Shown piece after piece: positions 42,224 through 52,341 of a DNA stretch of 64,000 bases. A program made the translations under genes and the position numbers. The DNA is taken from contig NZ_VSSR01000024.1 of NCBI RefSeq assembly GCF_008123515.1, positions 62,001 through 126,000 of the forward strand, read 5' to 3'. The notes beneath the pieces were generated by a model. It saw only the letters and a list, made by a program, of their open reading frames with translations, did not search any database and was not told the DNA's origin. Within the stretch, counting starts at the first letter, position 1. Each line of letters starts with the position of its first letter. Origin of the DNA: Bradyrhizobium cytisi (GTDB lineage: Bacteria; Pseudomonadota; Alphaproteobacteria; Rhizobiales; Xanthobacteraceae).

Positions 42224-43723
42224 GTGAATGGGGTGCTAGAACAGCACAAAAAGGGCGAAGGACGCCGCCTTCGGGCTGCGCCGGCCGCGCTTTGCCTCGT
42301 TCTGGGCACGGCTCTCGCCGGCTGCGGCGATATGGGCCGGTTCCAGACCGCAGCGGCGCCGGCGACCATCGCGTTGCCCAAGCCGAAGCCGGCTGTCGCC
42401 CAGACCCCCGCCACCGAGAAAGAGCACGAGCGCATCCTGGCGAGCTATGGCGGGGCCTATGACGACCCCAGGCTCGAATCACTGGTCAGCAAGACCGTCG
42501 ACCGGCTCGTCGCGGCGTCCGACCGCCCTGACCAGGGCTACAAGGTCACCATCCTCAATTCCGGCGCGGTGAACGCTTTCGCGCTGCCGAACGGCCAACT
42601 CTATGTCACCCGCGGGCTGCTCGCGCTGGCCAGTGACACCTCCGAATTGTCCTCCGTGCTCAGCCACGAGATGGCGCATGTGCTGTCGAAGCACGCCGCG
42701 ATGCGCGAGGACCAGGCGCGCCAGGCCGCCATCGTCACCCGCGTCGTCACCGACATGAGCACCGATCCCGATCTCACCGCGCTCGCGCTCGCCAAGACCA
42801 AGCTCACCATGGCGAGCTTTTCGCGCAATCAGGAATTCGAGGCCGACGGCATCGGCGTCGGCATTTCCGCCAAGGCACATTTCGACCCGTATGGTGCCGC
42901 ACGCTTCCTCTCCGCGATGGAGCGCAATGCCGAGCTGAAGGCCGGCAAGAGCTCGCTCGATCCGCGCGCGCAGGATTTCACCTCATCGCATCCGGCCACG
43001 CCCGAGCGGGTGCAGAATGCGCAGACCATTGCTCGCCAATATGTCGCCCCAGAAGGTGGCGAGCGCGACCGCGAGAGCTATCTCGCCGCGATCGACAATC
43101 TCGTCTATGGCGAGGACCCCAGCGAAGGCTTTGTCCGCGGCCGGCGTTTCCTGCATCCAAAACTCGGCTTCACCTTCCAGGCGCCGGACAATTTCACGCT
43201 CGACAACACTGCGCAGGCCGTGATTGGCGTACGCGAGGGCGGCTCGCAGGCGATGCGCTTCGACGTCGTGCGCGTGCCGGCCGAGCAGTCACTGGGCGAC
43301 TACCTCAATTCCGGCTGGATGGAGGGCGTCGAGAAGGCGTCCACCGAGGACATCACCATCAACGGTTTTCCGGCCGCGTCTGCCACCGCCAAGGGCGACC
43401 AGTGGCAGTTCAAGGTCTATGCGCTGCGCTTCGGCAGCGACGTCTATCGCTTCATCTTCGCCACGCGGCAGAAGTCGACCGAGAGCGATCGCAATGCGCG
43501 CGAGACCGTCAATTCGTTCCGCCGCCTGACCCTCGAGGAGATCCAGGCCGCCCGTCCGCTGCGCATCAAGGTCATCACCGTGCAGCCCGGCGACACCGTG
43601 GAATCGCTGTCTCACCGCATGGCCGGCGTCGATCACCCGGCCGAACGTTTTCGTGTGCTGAACGGCCTCGATCGCACCGCGCAGGTAAAGGTGCGTGACC
43701 GCGTGAAGATCGTGACGGATTGA
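42224..43723 (+). CDS. M48 family metalloprotease lipoprotein with LysM-like end
   Basis: 499 residues from a GTG at 42224. The lipobox LAGC at residues 31-34 makes it an envelope lipoprotein. The zinc motif HEMAH is at 148-152, with the third ligand in NQEFEADGIGV, as in BepA/LoiP-like proteases that control outer-membrane protein quality. After the protease domain there is a beta-rich segment from about 305 and a C-terminal LysM-like VQPGDTVESLSHRMA near 450. It starts 26 bp after the thermonuclease-like gene, so the two are probably co-transcribed. Confidence 0.88.
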   Translation: MNGVLEQHKKGEGRRLRAAPAALCLVLGTALAGCGDMGRFQTAAAPATIALPKPKPAVAQTPATEKEHERILASYGGAYDDPRLESLVSKTVDRLVAASDRPDQGYKVTILNSGAVNAFALPNGQLYVTRGLLALASDTSELSSVLSHEMAHVLSKHAAMREDQARQAAIVTRVVTDMSTDPDLTALALAKTKLTMASFSRNQEFEADGIGVGISAKAHFDPYGAARFLSAMERNAELKAGKSSLDPRAQDFTSSHPATPERVQNAQTIARQYVAPEGGERDRESYLAAIDNLVYGEDPSEGFVRGRRFLHPKLGFTFQAPDNFTLDNTAQAVIGVREGGSQAMRFDVVRVPAEQSLGDYLNSGWMEGVEKASTEDITINGFPAASATAKGDQWQFKVYALRFGSDVYRFIFATRQKSTESDRNARETVNSFRRLTLEEIQAARPLRIKVITVQPGDTVESLSHRMAGVDHPAERFRVLNGLDRTAQVKVRDRVKIVTD

Positions 43724-43739
43724 GGCGCGCCGAGCTGCC

Positions 43740-43820
43740 GTAGGGTGGGTGCCCCACCACTTCTGCGCCAGTGGAGGAGGGATGGTGGGCACGGCGCAAG
43801 GGCGCCTTTGCCCACCCTAC
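43740..43820. repeat. Palindromic repeat, GTAGGGTGGG family
   Basis: GTAGGGTGGGTGCC at the left and CGCCTTTGCCCACCCTAC at the right share the ends and the inner GTGGGCACGGCGCAAGGGC block with the copy at 2051-2143. It separates the converging protease and MFS genes. Confidence 0.87.
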
Positions 43821-43847
43821 AAAAGCTCTTGTAGCTGCTGTTTGTAC

Positions 43848-45176
43848 TTAGCCGCCCGCGTCCATGTCACCCACCTCGCGCTGGCCGCTGAGCCAGAGCG
43901 CGAGCAGGGTCCAGAACGCGCCGGAGAGCAGATAGGCACCCGAGGCGATGACGCCGAAATTGGTGGCGAGCAGCAGCGCGACCAGCGGAGCGAATCCGGC
44001 GCCGAACAGCCAGGCCATGTCCGAGGTCAGCGCGGACGCCGTGTAGCGGTACATCTGCTTGAAGTTCGAGGCGATCGCGCCCGACGACTGACCGAAGGAG
44101 AGGCCGAGCAGGATGAAGCCGATCACCATGTAGATGGTCTCGCCGAACGCGCCGGCGTCGAGCAGCTGCGGGGCGAAGCCACTGTAGATCGCAATCGCGA
44201 TCGCCGATCCCATCAGCAGCGACTTGCGGCCGACCCGGTCGGCGATGACGCCGGAGGCCACGATCGCGGCGACGCCGAACACGGCGGCGACGATCTCGAT
44301 GATCAGAAATCGAACCGGGCTTTCGCGGGTGAACAGGAACACCCAGGACAGCGGAAACACCGTGACCATGTGGAACAGTGCGAAGCTCGCGAGCGGCGCG
44401 AACGCACCGAGCATGATGTTGTGGCCTTCGCGGGCAACCGTGTCGGAGATGCGCGAGGGCTGCAATTCGCGGGTTTCGAACAAAGATGCGTATTCCTCGG
44501 TCGTCACCATGCGCAGGCGCGCGAACAGCGCCACGACGTTGATGGCGAAGGCGACGAAGAACGGATAGCGCCAGCCCCAGTCGAAGAAATCGTCGGCCGA
44601 GAGGTTACCTGCGAAATAGGCGAACAGCGCGCTCGCCACGATCAGCCCGAGCGGTGCGCCGAGTTGCGGCACCATCGCGTACCAGCCGCGCTTGGAGGCC
44701 GGCGCGTTCAGCGCCAGCAGCGAGGCCATACCGTCCCAGGCGCCGCCCCAGGCCAGACCCTGCGCGATACGCGCCAGTGCTAGCAGCCAGATCGCGGCGA
44801 CGCCGATGTCGTGATAGCCAGGCAGGAACGCGAGCGCCACGGTGGCGGTGCCGAGCAGAAACAGCGCCGAGACCAGCTTGGCCGTCTTGCCGTACTCCCG
44901 GTCGACCGTCATGAAAATGACGGTTCCGACCGGCCGGGCGATGAAGGCCAGCGCGAAAATCATGAAGGAATAGAGGGTGCCGGTCAGCTCGCTCGTGAAC
45001 GGGAACACCAGGCGCGGAAACACGATCACCGAGGCGATCGCGTAGACGAAGAAGTCAAAGAATTCCGAGGTGCGGCCGATGATGACGCCGATGGCGATCT
45101 CGCCAGGACTGGCCAGGTCGTGGCCGTGCTCGCCCGAGTGGAGGTCTGCCATTGCGGGGGTCTGTGCCGTCGCCAT
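43848..45176 (-). CDS. MFS transporter, metabolite:H+ symporter type
   Basis: 442 residues from the ATG at 45176. About twelve hydrophobic helices; GVIIGRTSEFFDFFVYAIASVIVFPRLVF spans the first and the MFS loop signature is in FIARPVGTVIFMTVDREYGK, while GRKSLLMGSAIAIAIY precedes helix 8. This is the MHS (KgtP/ProP-like) pattern, for organic acids or osmolytes. It is divergent from the quinol oxidase operon, with a large perfect palindrome between, an arrangement seen next to cyo operons in several proteobacteria. Confidence 0.88.
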   Translation of the reverse strand: MATAQTPAMADLHSGEHGHDLASPGEIAIGVIIGRTSEFFDFFVYAIASVIVFPRLVFPFTSELTGTLYSFMIFALAFIARPVGTVIFMTVDREYGKTAKLVSALFLLGTATVALAFLPGYHDIGVAAIWLLALARIAQGLAWGGAWDGMASLLALNAPASKRGWYAMVPQLGAPLGLIVASALFAYFAGNLSADDFFDWGWRYPFFVAFAINVVALFARLRMVTTEEYASLFETRELQPSRISDTVAREGHNIMLGAFAPLASFALFHMVTVFPLSWVFLFTRESPVRFLIIEIVAAVFGVAAIVASGVIADRVGRKSLLMGSAIAIAIYSGFAPQLLDAGAFGETIYMVIGFILLGLSFGQSSGAIASNFKQMYRYTASALTSDMAWLFGAGFAPLVALLLATNFGVIASGAYLLSGAFWTLLALWLSGQREVGDMDAGG

Positions 45177-45268
45177 GCGTGCGCCCTTAACGTCCTGAAA
45201 ACCAAAGCCGACCGCCCGGCGGAACGCCAGCCAATCTTGCCTTGTTTGGCCCAACATCCCGCACTGCA

Positions 45269-45291
45269 ACATTGGACAAATTGTCCAATGT
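45269..45291. promoter_or_regulatory. Perfect 23-bp palindrome between MFS and cyoA
   Basis: ACATTGGACAA and TTGTCCAATGT flank one central A. A further half-site GTCCGGATTG follows. It lies 93 bp upstream of the MFS start and 67 bp upstream of cyoA, so it could control both divergent genes. No dedicated regulator of the TTGTCCAA type is visible here. Confidence 0.75.
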
Positions 45292-45357
45292 CCGGATTGC
45301 TGCGCCGCAGCTACCCATTGGCCCCGCAAAGGAAACTCATTCTCAAAGGCTCGGCCC

Positions 45358-46518
45358 GTGTCCCGTTTCAAGATCCTGGCGCTGCTACCCCTGGCAGTTG
45401 CGCTCAGCGGCTGCAACTACGTCGTGCTAGCGCCAGCCGGCGATATCGCGGCGCAACAGCGCGACCTCGTCATCATCTCCACCGTCCTGATGCTCCTGAT
45501 CGTCGTCCCCGTGATGGCGCTGACGGTGCTGTTCGCCTGGCGCTACCGCCAGTCCAACAGCTCGGCCCGCTACGAGCCGGATTGGGACCACTCGACCAAG
45601 CTCGAGCTGGTGATCTGGTCGGCGCCGCTGCTGATCATCGTCTGCTTGGGCGCGCTGACCTGGATGGGCACGCATCTGCTCGACCCCTATCGCAACATCG
45701 GGCGCATCCATGCAGAACGCCCACTGGATCAGTCCAAGGCTCCGCTCGAAGTCGATGTCGTCGCGCTCGACTGGAAGTGGCTCTTTATCTACCCCGATTA
45801 CGGCATCGCCACCGTCAACGATCTGGCCGCGCCGGTGGATCGCCCGATCAACTTCCACATCACCGCCTCTTCGGTGATGAACTCGTTCTACGTCCCCGCA
45901 CTCGCCGGACAGATCTACGCGATGCCGGGCATGGAGACGTCGCTCCACGCCGTGATCAACCATGCCGGTACCTACAAAGGTTTCTCGGCGAACTATAGCG
46001 GCGCTGGCTTCTCTGGCATGCACTTCAACTTCCACGGCCTCGACGACAAAGGCTTTGACGCCTGGATCGCCCAGGCCAAATCGGCCGGCGGCTCGCTCGG
46101 CCGCGCCGAATATCTCCAGCTCGAGAAACCGAGCGAGAACGAGCCGGTGCGCCGCTACGGCACGGTCGATGCCGATCTCTACCGCCTGATCCTCAACATG
46201 TGCGTCGAGACCGGCAAGATGTGCCAGAGCGAAATGATGGCGATCGATGCCAAGGGCGGTCTCGGCCATGAAGGCGTGAACAACACCCTGCCGCTGGCCT
46301 ACGACAAGTACGCCCGCCGCGGCACTGTGCTCGGGCCCGAGCCGACCTTCGTCGCCGGCACCTGCACGCCGGATGCGCCGCAAGGCCAGACCACGGCCGC
46401 GATCAAGGCGCCGCTGGATACCGCGCCGCTCCTAGGTGCCGGCCTGAAGCGGCCGACCTTCGCGCCGCTGAAGTCCTCGTCCTTCTTCCTCGGACAACGT
46501 CCCAAGTCAGACTCCTGA
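45358..46518 (+). CDS. cyoA: Quinol oxidase (cytochrome bo3 type) subunit II
   Basis: 386 residues from a GTG at 45358. The lipobox LSGC (residues 16-19) and two membrane helices ([22 protein letters not shown], then [19 protein letters not shown]) precede a periplasmic cupredoxin domain that lacks the CuA cysteine pair, as expected for quinol oxidases: [16 protein letters not shown]. The lower half has extra Met/Cys-containing [14 protein letters not shown]. First gene of cyoABCD. Confidence 0.93.
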   Translation: MSRFKILALLPLAVALSGCNYVVLAPAGDIAAQQRDLVIISTVLMLLIVVPVMALTVLFAWRYRQSNSSARYEPDWDHSTKLELVIWSAPLLIIVCLGALTWMGTHLLDPYRNIGRIHAERPLDQSKAPLEVDVVALDWKWLFIYPDYGIATVNDLAAPVDRPINFHITASSVMNSFYVPALAGQIYAMPGMETSLHAVINHAGTYKGFSANYSGAGFSGMHFNFHGLDDKGFDAWIAQAKSAGGSLGRAEYLQLEKPSENEPVRRYGTVDADLYRLILNMCVETGKMCQSEMMAIDAKGGLGHEGVNNTLPLAYDKYARRGTVLGPEPTFVAGTCTPDAPQGQTTAAIKAPLDTAPLLGAGLKRPTFAPLKSSSFFLGQRPKSDS

Positions 46519-46543
46519 CGTCAGACTCCTAAAGAGAGCTCGC

Positions 46544-48541
46544 ATGTCTCCTGATCTTCTCAAGCTCATCTTCGGCCGTCTCGGCCTCGATTCGCTACCG
46601 CTGCACGAGCCGATCCTGGTCGCTACCTTCGTGATGGTCGCGCTTGGCGGCGGCGCGCTGTTCGCCGGCGTCACCTATTTCCGCCTCTGGGGCTATCTGT
46701 GGCGCGAGTGGTTCACCACTGTCGATCACAAGCGCATCGGCATCATGTACATGATCCTCGGCATCGTGATGCTGCTGCGTGGCTTCGCCGACGCGCTGAT
46801 GATGCGCGCCCAGCAGGCGCTCGCGTTCGGCGGCTCCGATGGCTTCCTCCCCGCCCATCACTACGATCAGGTCTTCACCGCCCACGGCGTGATCATGATC
46901 TTCTTCGTGGCGATGCCGCTGGTGACGGGCCTGATGAACTACGTCGTGCCGCTGCAGATCGGCGCGCGCGACGTGTCGTTCCCGTTCCTCAACAATTTCA
47001 GCTTCTGGATGACGGTCGGCGGCGCGGTGCTGGTGATGGCTTCGCTGTTCATCGGCGAATTCGCCCGCACCGGCTGGCTGGCCTATCCGCCGCTGTCAAA
47101 CATCGGCTACAGTCCTGATGTCGGCGTCGACTATTACATCTGGGCGCTGCAGGTCGCCGGCGTCGGCACGACATTATCCGGCATCAACCTGATCTGCACC
47201 ATCGTCAAGCTGCGCTGCCCCGGCATGACCATGATGAAGATGCCTGTGTTCACCTGGACTGCGCTCTGCACCAACATCCTGATCGTCGCCTCCTTCCCCG
47301 TCCTGACCGTCGTGCTCGCGCTGCTCTCGCTCGATCGCTACGTCGGCACCAACTTCTTCACGAACGATTTCGGCGGCAGCCCGATGATGTACGTGAACCT
47401 GATCTGGATCTGGGGCCATCCCGAGGTCTACATCCTGGTTCTCCCCGCCTTCGGCATCTTCTCGGAAGTGACCTCGACCTTCTCCGGCAAGCGGCTGTTC
47501 GGCTACACCTCGATGGTCTACGCCACGGTCGTCATCACCATCCTGTCCTACCTGGTCTGGCTGCACCACTTCTTCACGATGGGGTCGGGCGCCAGCGTGA
47601 ACTCGTTCTTCGGCATCACCACGATGATCATCTCGATCCCGACGGGCGCGAAGATGTTCAACTGGCTGTTCACGATGTATCGCGGCCGCATCCGCTTCGA
47701 GCTGCCGATGCTATGGACGATCGCCTTCATGCTGACCTTCGTGCTCGGCGGCATGACCGGCGTCCTGCTCGCAGTCCCCCCGGCCGACTTCGTCCTGCAC
47801 AACAGCCTGTTCCTGATCGCGCATTTCCACAACGTGATCATCGGTGGCGTGGTGTTCGGCGCATTCGCCGGCATCAACTACTGGTTCCCGAAGGCGTTCG
47901 GCTTCAAGCTCGATCCGTTCTGGGGCAAGCTGTCGTTCTGGTTCTGGGTCACCGGCTTCTACATGGCCTTCATGCCGCTCTATGTGCTCGGCCTGATGGG
48001 CGTGACCCGCCGCCTGCGCGTGTTCGACGATCCCTCGCTCCAGATCTGGTTCGTCATCGCCGCGATCGGCGCCGGCCTTGTCTTCCTCGGTATCCTCAGC
48101 ATGCTGATGCAGTTCGCGGTCTCCTTCCTCAGGCGGGAGCAGCTCAAGGACGTCACCGGCGATCCCTGGGACGCCCGCACGCTGGAATGGGCGACATCTT
48201 CGCCGCCGCCGGACTACAACTTCGCCTTCACCCCCGTCGTTCACGACAACGACGCCTGGTGGGACATGAAGAGGCGCGGCTACCAGCGTCCGCTCACCGG
48301 GTTCAAGCCGATCCACATGCCCAGCAGCACCGGCACCGGAATCATCCTCGCCGGCCTCGCCACCGCGATGGGATTCGGCCTGATCTGGTACATCTGGTGG
48401 CTGGCGGCTGCGAGCTTCATCGCGATGCTCGCCGTCGGGATCGGTCACACCTTCAACTATCACCGCGACTTCGACATTCCGGCTGACGACGTCATCCGGA
48501 CCGAGGATGCGCGCACCAAGCTGCTCGCCGGAGTCAAGTAA
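46544..48541 (+). CDS. cyoB: Quinol oxidase (cytochrome bo3 type) subunit I
   Basis: 665 residues, typical CyoB length, with 14-15 membrane helices. Metal ligands are visible: HGVIMIFF for low-spin heme, [15 protein letters not shown] with the CuB His and cross-linked Tyr, WLHHFFTMG with the two CuB His, and [12 protein letters not shown] with heme His residues. It reduces O2 to water with electrons from quinol and pumps protons. The stop TAA abuts the next ATG, so cyoC is coupled. Confidence 0.96.
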   Translation: MSPDLLKLIFGRLGLDSLPLHEPILVATFVMVALGGGALFAGVTYFRLWGYLWREWFTTVDHKRIGIMYMILGIVMLLRGFADALMMRAQQALAFGGSDGFLPAHHYDQVFTAHGVIMIFFVAMPLVTGLMNYVVPLQIGARDVSFPFLNNFSFWMTVGGAVLVMASLFIGEFARTGWLAYPPLSNIGYSPDVGVDYYIWALQVAGVGTTLSGINLICTIVKLRCPGMTMMKMPVFTWTALCTNILIVASFPVLTVVLALLSLDRYVGTNFFTNDFGGSPMMYVNLIWIWGHPEVYILVLPAFGIFSEVTSTFSGKRLFGYTSMVYATVVITILSYLVWLHHFFTMGSGASVNSFFGITTMIISIPTGAKMFNWLFTMYRGRIRFELPMLWTIAFMLTFVLGGMTGVLLAVPPADFVLHNSLFLIAHFHNVIIGGVVFGAFAGINYWFPKAFGFKLDPFWGKLSFWFWVTGFYMAFMPLYVLGLMGVTRRLRVFDDPSLQIWFVIAAIGAGLVFLGILSMLMQFAVSFLRREQLKDVTGDPWDARTLEWATSSPPPDYNFAFTPVVHDNDAWWDMKRRGYQRPLTGFKPIHMPSSTGTGIILAGLATAMGFGLIWYIWWLAAASFIAMLAVGIGHTFNYHRDFDIPADDVIRTEDARTKLLAGVK

Positions 48542-49171
48542 ATGACTGTCGCTGTCAATCCCACGCAAACCGGCGAGCCGGTCTTCTACCTCGCCGACGA
48601 ACATCCGCATCCGGAAGGCCACAGCACCTCGCTCGGCTTCTGGATCTACCTGATGAGCGACTGCCTCATCTTCGCGATGCTGTTCGCCGCCTTCGGCGTG
48701 CTCGGCGCCAACTACGCCGCCGGGCCTGCGCCGAAGGACCTGTTCGACCTCAACCTGGTCGCGGTGAACACCTCGATGCTGCTGCTGTCGTCGATCACCT
48801 ATGGTTTTGCGATGCTGACGATGCAGCAGAACAAGATCGCCCAGACGCAGATGTGGCTCCTGATCACCGGCCTGTTCGGCGTCGCTTTCATCAGCATCGA
48901 GCTCACCGAGTTCGCCCACATGATCCATGAAGGCGCCACGCCGCAGCGCAGCGCCTTCCTGTCCGCCTTCTTCACCCTGGTCGGCACCCACGGCCTGCAC
49001 GTCAGTTGCGGCCTGATCTGGCTGGTGACCTTGATGGTGCAGGTCTGGCGTTTCGGCCTGATCGAGGCCAACCGCCGTCGCCTGATGTGCCTGTCGATGT
49101 TCTGGCACTTCCTCGACGTGGTCTGGATCGGCGTCTTCACCTTTGTCTATCTCCTGGGAGTTCTGCGATGA
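48542..49171 (+). CDS. cyoC: Quinol oxidase subunit III
   Basis: 209 residues with five hydrophobic helices; LGFWIYLMSDCLIFAMLFAAF is the standard beginning and ELTEFAHMIHEGATPQRSAFLSAFFTLVGTHGLHV, residues 120-154, carries the conserved Glu/His. It begins one base after cyoB ends and overlaps cyoD by 4 bp. Confidence 0.95.
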   Translation: MTVAVNPTQTGEPVFYLADEHPHPEGHSTSLGFWIYLMSDCLIFAMLFAAFGVLGANYAAGPAPKDLFDLNLVAVNTSMLLLSSITYGFAMLTMQQNKIAQTQMWLLITGLFGVAFISIELTEFAHMIHEGATPQRSAFLSAFFTLVGTHGLHVSCGLIWLVTLMVQVWRFGLIEANRRRLMCLSMFWHFLDVVWIGVFTFVYLLGVLR

Positions 49172-49548
49172 ACACCGACACCCACGCCGCCCACGCGCAC
49201 GACCATCACCACGACGACGGCCACGCCCATGGCACGTTCTCGACCTACATGCTCGGCTTCGTGCTCTCGGTGGTGCTCACGGCGATCCCGTTCTGGCTGG
49301 TGATGAGCGGGACGCTGCCGAGCAAGCAGATCACCGCACTGGTCATCATGGCCTTTGCGGTCGTCCAGATCGTCGTGCACATGATCTACTTCCTGCACAT
49401 GAGCCCCAAGTCCGAGAACGGGTGGAGCATGATGGCGCTGATCTTCACCATCGTGATGGTGGTGATCGCGCTGTCCGGTTCGCTGTGGGTGATGAACCAC
49501 CTCAACAGCAACATGATGCCGATGCACGAGATGACGGGAATGAAGTGA
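49168..49548 (+). CDS. cyoD: Quinol oxidase subunit IV
   Basis: 126 residues from the ATG at 49168 (overlap ATGA with cyoC). The N-terminus is His/Asp-rich (HAAHAHDHHHDDGHAHG), the rest has three helices including TYMLGFVLSVVLTAIPFWLV and VHMIYFLHMSPKSENGW. A Met-rich end MMPMHEMTGMK may bind copper. The stop overlaps the SURF1 start (GTGA). Confidence 0.93.
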   Translation: MNTDTHAAHAHDHHHDDGHAHGTFSTYMLGFVLSVVLTAIPFWLVMSGTLPSKQITALVIMAFAVVQIVVHMIYFLHMSPKSENGWSMMALIFTIVMVVIALSGSLWVMNHLNSNMMPMHEMTGMK

Positions 49549-50393
49549 GCGATCCCGTGAGACCCGAGGATAACGAACCGCGCAGCGCCGCGGGGGCTGC
49601 GCGTCCGTCCCTATGGCTCACGATTCCCTCGCTCTCCGCCTTCGTTGTTCTGATCGCCCTTGGCGTCTGGCAGGTCGAGCGCCGTGCCTGGAAGCTCGCG
49701 CTGATCGACCGCGTCGAGCAGCGCGTTCATGCCGCGGCCCAGCCGATCCCCGCGCGCGCAGCCTGGCCGGCGATCACCGCCGCAGGCGACGAATACCGGC
49801 ATGTCAGCCTCTCCGGCCGCTTCCTGCACGACCGCGAGACCCTGGTTCAGGCCGTCACCGAGGACGGCCCTGGCTATTGGGTGCTGACGCCGCTCCAGCG
49901 CAGCGACGGCACGCTTGTGCTGATCAACCGCGGCTTCGTGCCATCCGAGCGGCGCGACGCATCGACGCGCCAGGGCGGCAATCCGGACGGCCAGGTCGAA
50001 ATCACCGGTCTCTTGCGCATCACGGAGCCGAAAGGCGGTTTTCTCAGGGACAACGTGCCCCAGCACAACCGCTGGTACTCGCGGGATGTCGCCGCGATCG
50101 CGGCCGCGCGCGACCTCCAGAACGTTGCGCCGTTCTTCGTCGATGCCGACGCCGGATCACAATCCGGCAGCGCTCCAATCGGCGGATTGACCGTGGTCCG
50201 CTTTCCCAATAACCACCTGATCTACGCGTTGACGTGGTTTGCCCTGGCTTTCATGCTGGCCGGTAGACTTCTCGTCACATTCGGCGGCGGGCTGTTCCGC
50301 CGCAAACGCTTCGTCCACGAAACGGCCTGCGGGTCGGATGCCTCCGCCCGCAGGACGGGATCAGATGCTGGAACGATCGTCGAACCGACCTGA
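49545..50393 (+). CDS. SURF1 family protein
   Basis: 282 residues from a GTG at 49545 (GTGA overlap with cyoD). Two helices, LWLTIPSLSAFVVLIALGVWQVERRAWK near residues 22-49 and YALTWFALAFMLAGRLLV near 225-243, flank the periplasmic domain with YRHVSLSGRFLHDRETL and LINRGFVP. SURF1 proteins help insert heme into heme-copper oxidases, so it is the assembly factor for this oxidase. The kinase gene downstream begins inside its 3' end. Confidence 0.9.
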   Translation: MSDPVRPEDNEPRSAAGAARPSLWLTIPSLSAFVVLIALGVWQVERRAWKLALIDRVEQRVHAAAQPIPARAAWPAITAAGDEYRHVSLSGRFLHDRETLVQAVTEDGPGYWVLTPLQRSDGTLVLINRGFVPSERRDASTRQGGNPDGQVEITGLLRITEPKGGFLRDNVPQHNRWYSRDVAAIAAARDLQNVAPFFVDADAGSQSGSAPIGGLTVVRFPNNHLIYALTWFALAFMLAGRLLVTFGGGLFRRKRFVHETACGSDASARRTGSDAGTIVEPT

Positions 50394-51750
50394 CGACGGG
50401 AACACTTACGGCGAGCTGGCGGTCACGCTGCAATCGCAGGCGGACGCGCGCAGCGAGCTGATCGGCGCGGCCCCCACTGACGACGAGACCAACCGCAAAA
50501 ACATGGCGCTGCTGATCCAGCTGCGCTGGACCGCGGTGGTCGGCCAGATCGTCACCATCGGCGGCGTGCATTTCTGGCTCGGCATTCCGCTGCCCCTCAC
50601 CCGCATGGGCGCGGTGATCGGCGCGCTGGTGCTGCTCAATGTCTCGAGCCTGGTCTGGGTGCGCCATCGCGCCGCGATGACCAACAACGAGCTCTTGGTC
50701 GCGCTGATGCTGGATGTCGCCGCGCTGACCGCGCAACTCTATCTCAGCGGCGGCGCCACCAATCCCTTCACCTCGCTGTTCCTGCTTCAGGTCACGCTCG
50801 GCGCGGTGCTGCTCGATGCCCGCTCGACCTGGTCGCTGGTGGCGCTGAGCTGCGCGAGCTTCGTGTGGCTGACGATGGCCTACCGGCCGCTCGACCTGCC
50901 GCCGAATCCGCTGAGCGAGACCTATACGCTCACCGTCACCGGCATGCTGCTGGGCTTCATCCTCAACGCCGTATTGCTGGTCGTGTTCGTCACCCGCATC
51001 AACAGGAATTTGCGCGAGCGCGACGCGCATCTGGCGGCGCTGCGCCAGCACGCGGCCGAGCAGGATCACATCGTCCGCATGGGCCTGCTCGCCTCCGGTG
51101 CAGCGCATGAGCTCGGCACGCCGCTCGCCTCGCTCTCGGTCATCCTCAGTGACTGGCGCCGCATGCCGGATCTCGCCGCCGATCAGGAGCTCGCCGAGGA
51201 CCTCACGGAGATGGAAACCTCGCTGCAACGCTGCAAGACGATCGTGACGGGCATTCTCGTGTCGGCCGGCGAAGCCCGCGGCGAGGGATCCTCGCCGACG
51301 ACGGTGACCGCCTTCGTCACCGCACTGGTCGAAGAATGGCGCGACGCCCGCTCGGCGCGCACACTGTATTTCGTCAATACCTTTGGCGAGGACGTCGCGA
51401 TCGTCTCGGACATCGCGCTGAAGCAGGTGATCTTCAACGTCCTCGACAACGCCTATGAAATCTCGCGCGGGTGGGTGGAGCTGCTCGCCGAACGCGAGGG
51501 CGACAATCTGGTGCTCTCGATCAGCGACCGCGGCCCGGGCTTCGCGCCTGAAATGCTGGCACAGCTCGGAAAGCCCTACCAGTCGAGCAAGGGCCGCGCC
51601 GGCGGCGGGCTCGGCCTGTTCCTGGTGGTCAACGTGGTGCGCAAGCTTGGTGGCAGCGTGACCGCCGAGAACCACCGGAAGCGCGGCGCCACCGTGCGCC
51701 TGACGCTGCCGCTCGCCACGCTCGCGATCGGAGGCAGCTTTGACGCCTGA
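50365..51750 (+). CDS. RegB/PrrB/ActS-like redox sensor histidine kinase
   Basis: 461 residues from the ATG at 50365, overlapping the SURF1 gene by 29 bp. Six membrane helices occupy about residues 50-210 and contain GGATNPF (129-135), the quinone-sensing motif of RegB. The H-box SGAAHELGTPLAS has the phosphoacceptor His248, and Cys290 in LQRCKTIVTG is in the place of the RegB redox-box cysteine. The ATPase part has VIFNVLDNAYEIS and GGGLGLFLV. It should phosphorylate the response regulator downstream in response to respiratory redox state. The linkage to the oxidase operon suggests it controls cyo. Confidence 0.9.
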   Translation: MLERSSNRPDDGNTYGELAVTLQSQADARSELIGAAPTDDETNRKNMALLIQLRWTAVVGQIVTIGGVHFWLGIPLPLTRMGAVIGALVLLNVSSLVWVRHRAAMTNNELLVALMLDVAALTAQLYLSGGATNPFTSLFLLQVTLGAVLLDARSTWSLVALSCASFVWLTMAYRPLDLPPNPLSETYTLTVTGMLLGFILNAVLLVVFVTRINRNLRERDAHLAALRQHAAEQDHIVRMGLLASGAAHELGTPLASLSVILSDWRRMPDLAADQELAEDLTEMETSLQRCKTIVTGILVSAGEARGEGSSPTTVTAFVTALVEEWRDARSARTLYFVNTFGEDVAIVSDIALKQVIFNVLDNAYEISRGWVELLAEREGDNLVLSISDRGPGFAPEMLAQLGKPYQSSKGRAGGGLGLFLVVNVVRKLGGSVTAENHRKRGATVRLTLPLATLAIGGSFDA

Positions 51751-52273
51751 CCGTTCGCTCATCGTCGTCGAGGACGACGATGGTTTTGCGCGCACGCTGA
51801 AACGCTCATTCGAGCGCCGCGGCTACGAGGTCGTGCTCGCCGCCTCGATCGAGGATGTCCGGAAGGTTCTGGAGGACCGATCCTTCGGCTATGCCGTGGT
51901 CGACCTCAAGCTCGGCGGCGCCTCCGGCCTTGCCTGTGTCGATCTGCTGCATACCCACGACGAGGAGATGCTGATCGTGGTGCTGACGGGCTTCGCGAGC
52001 ATCTCGACCGCCGTCGAGGCCATCAAGCTCGGCGCTTGCCACTACCTCGCAAAACCCTCCAACACCGACGACATCGAGGCCGCCTTTAACAAGGCCGCAG
52101 GTAACGCCGACGTCGCGCTGGACGTGCGGCCGACCTCGATCAAGACGCTCGAATGGGAGCGCATCCACCAGACGCTGATCGAGACGGACTTCAATATCTC
52201 GGAGGCCGCGAGAAGGCTGGGCATGCACCGGCGCACGCTGGCACGAAAGCTCGAGAAGCGGCCGGTGAAATGA
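51740..52273 (+). CDS. RegA/PrrA/ActR-like response regulator
   Basis: 177 residues. Receiver with acidic EDDD near residue 11, phosphoacceptor Asp55 in YAVVDLKLGG, Thr in LTGFAS and Lys in LAKPS. The C-terminal Fis-type HTH ISEAARRLGMHRRTLARKLEKR is the RegA hallmark. It overlaps the kinase gene by 11 bp. Alphaproteobacteria usually have one RegSR/ActSR pair elsewhere; this copy is operon-linked to cyo and may be a dedicated paralogue. Confidence 0.92.
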   Translation: MTPDRSLIVVEDDDGFARTLKRSFERRGYEVVLAASIEDVRKVLEDRSFGYAVVDLKLGGASGLACVDLLHTHDEEMLIVVLTGFASISTAVEAIKLGACHYLAKPSNTDDIEAAFNKAAGNADVALDVRPTSIKTLEWERIHQTLIETDFNISEAARRLGMHRRTLARKLEKRPVK

Positions 52274-52290
52274 GCCGACGCCTCACTTCG

Positions 52291-52321
52291 GAGGGTGGGT
52301 TAGCGAGGCTAACCACCCTAC
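52291..52321. repeat. Short palindromic element, GTAGGGTGGTTAGC family
   Basis: GAGGGTGGGTTAGC and GCTAACCACCCTAC pair around AGG... It shares the GGGTGGG/CCACCCTAC ends with the longer copies at 2051 and 43740. It lies just after the response-regulator stop. Confidence 0.7.
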
Positions 52322-52341
52322 GAAGCTACAAATCCAAAAAC

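Noticed and set aside
47711..49108. 465-codon open frame opposite cyoB and cyoC
   Set aside because: Shadow of the highly conserved oxidase genes; composition is Glu/His/Arg-rich with no recognisable motif.
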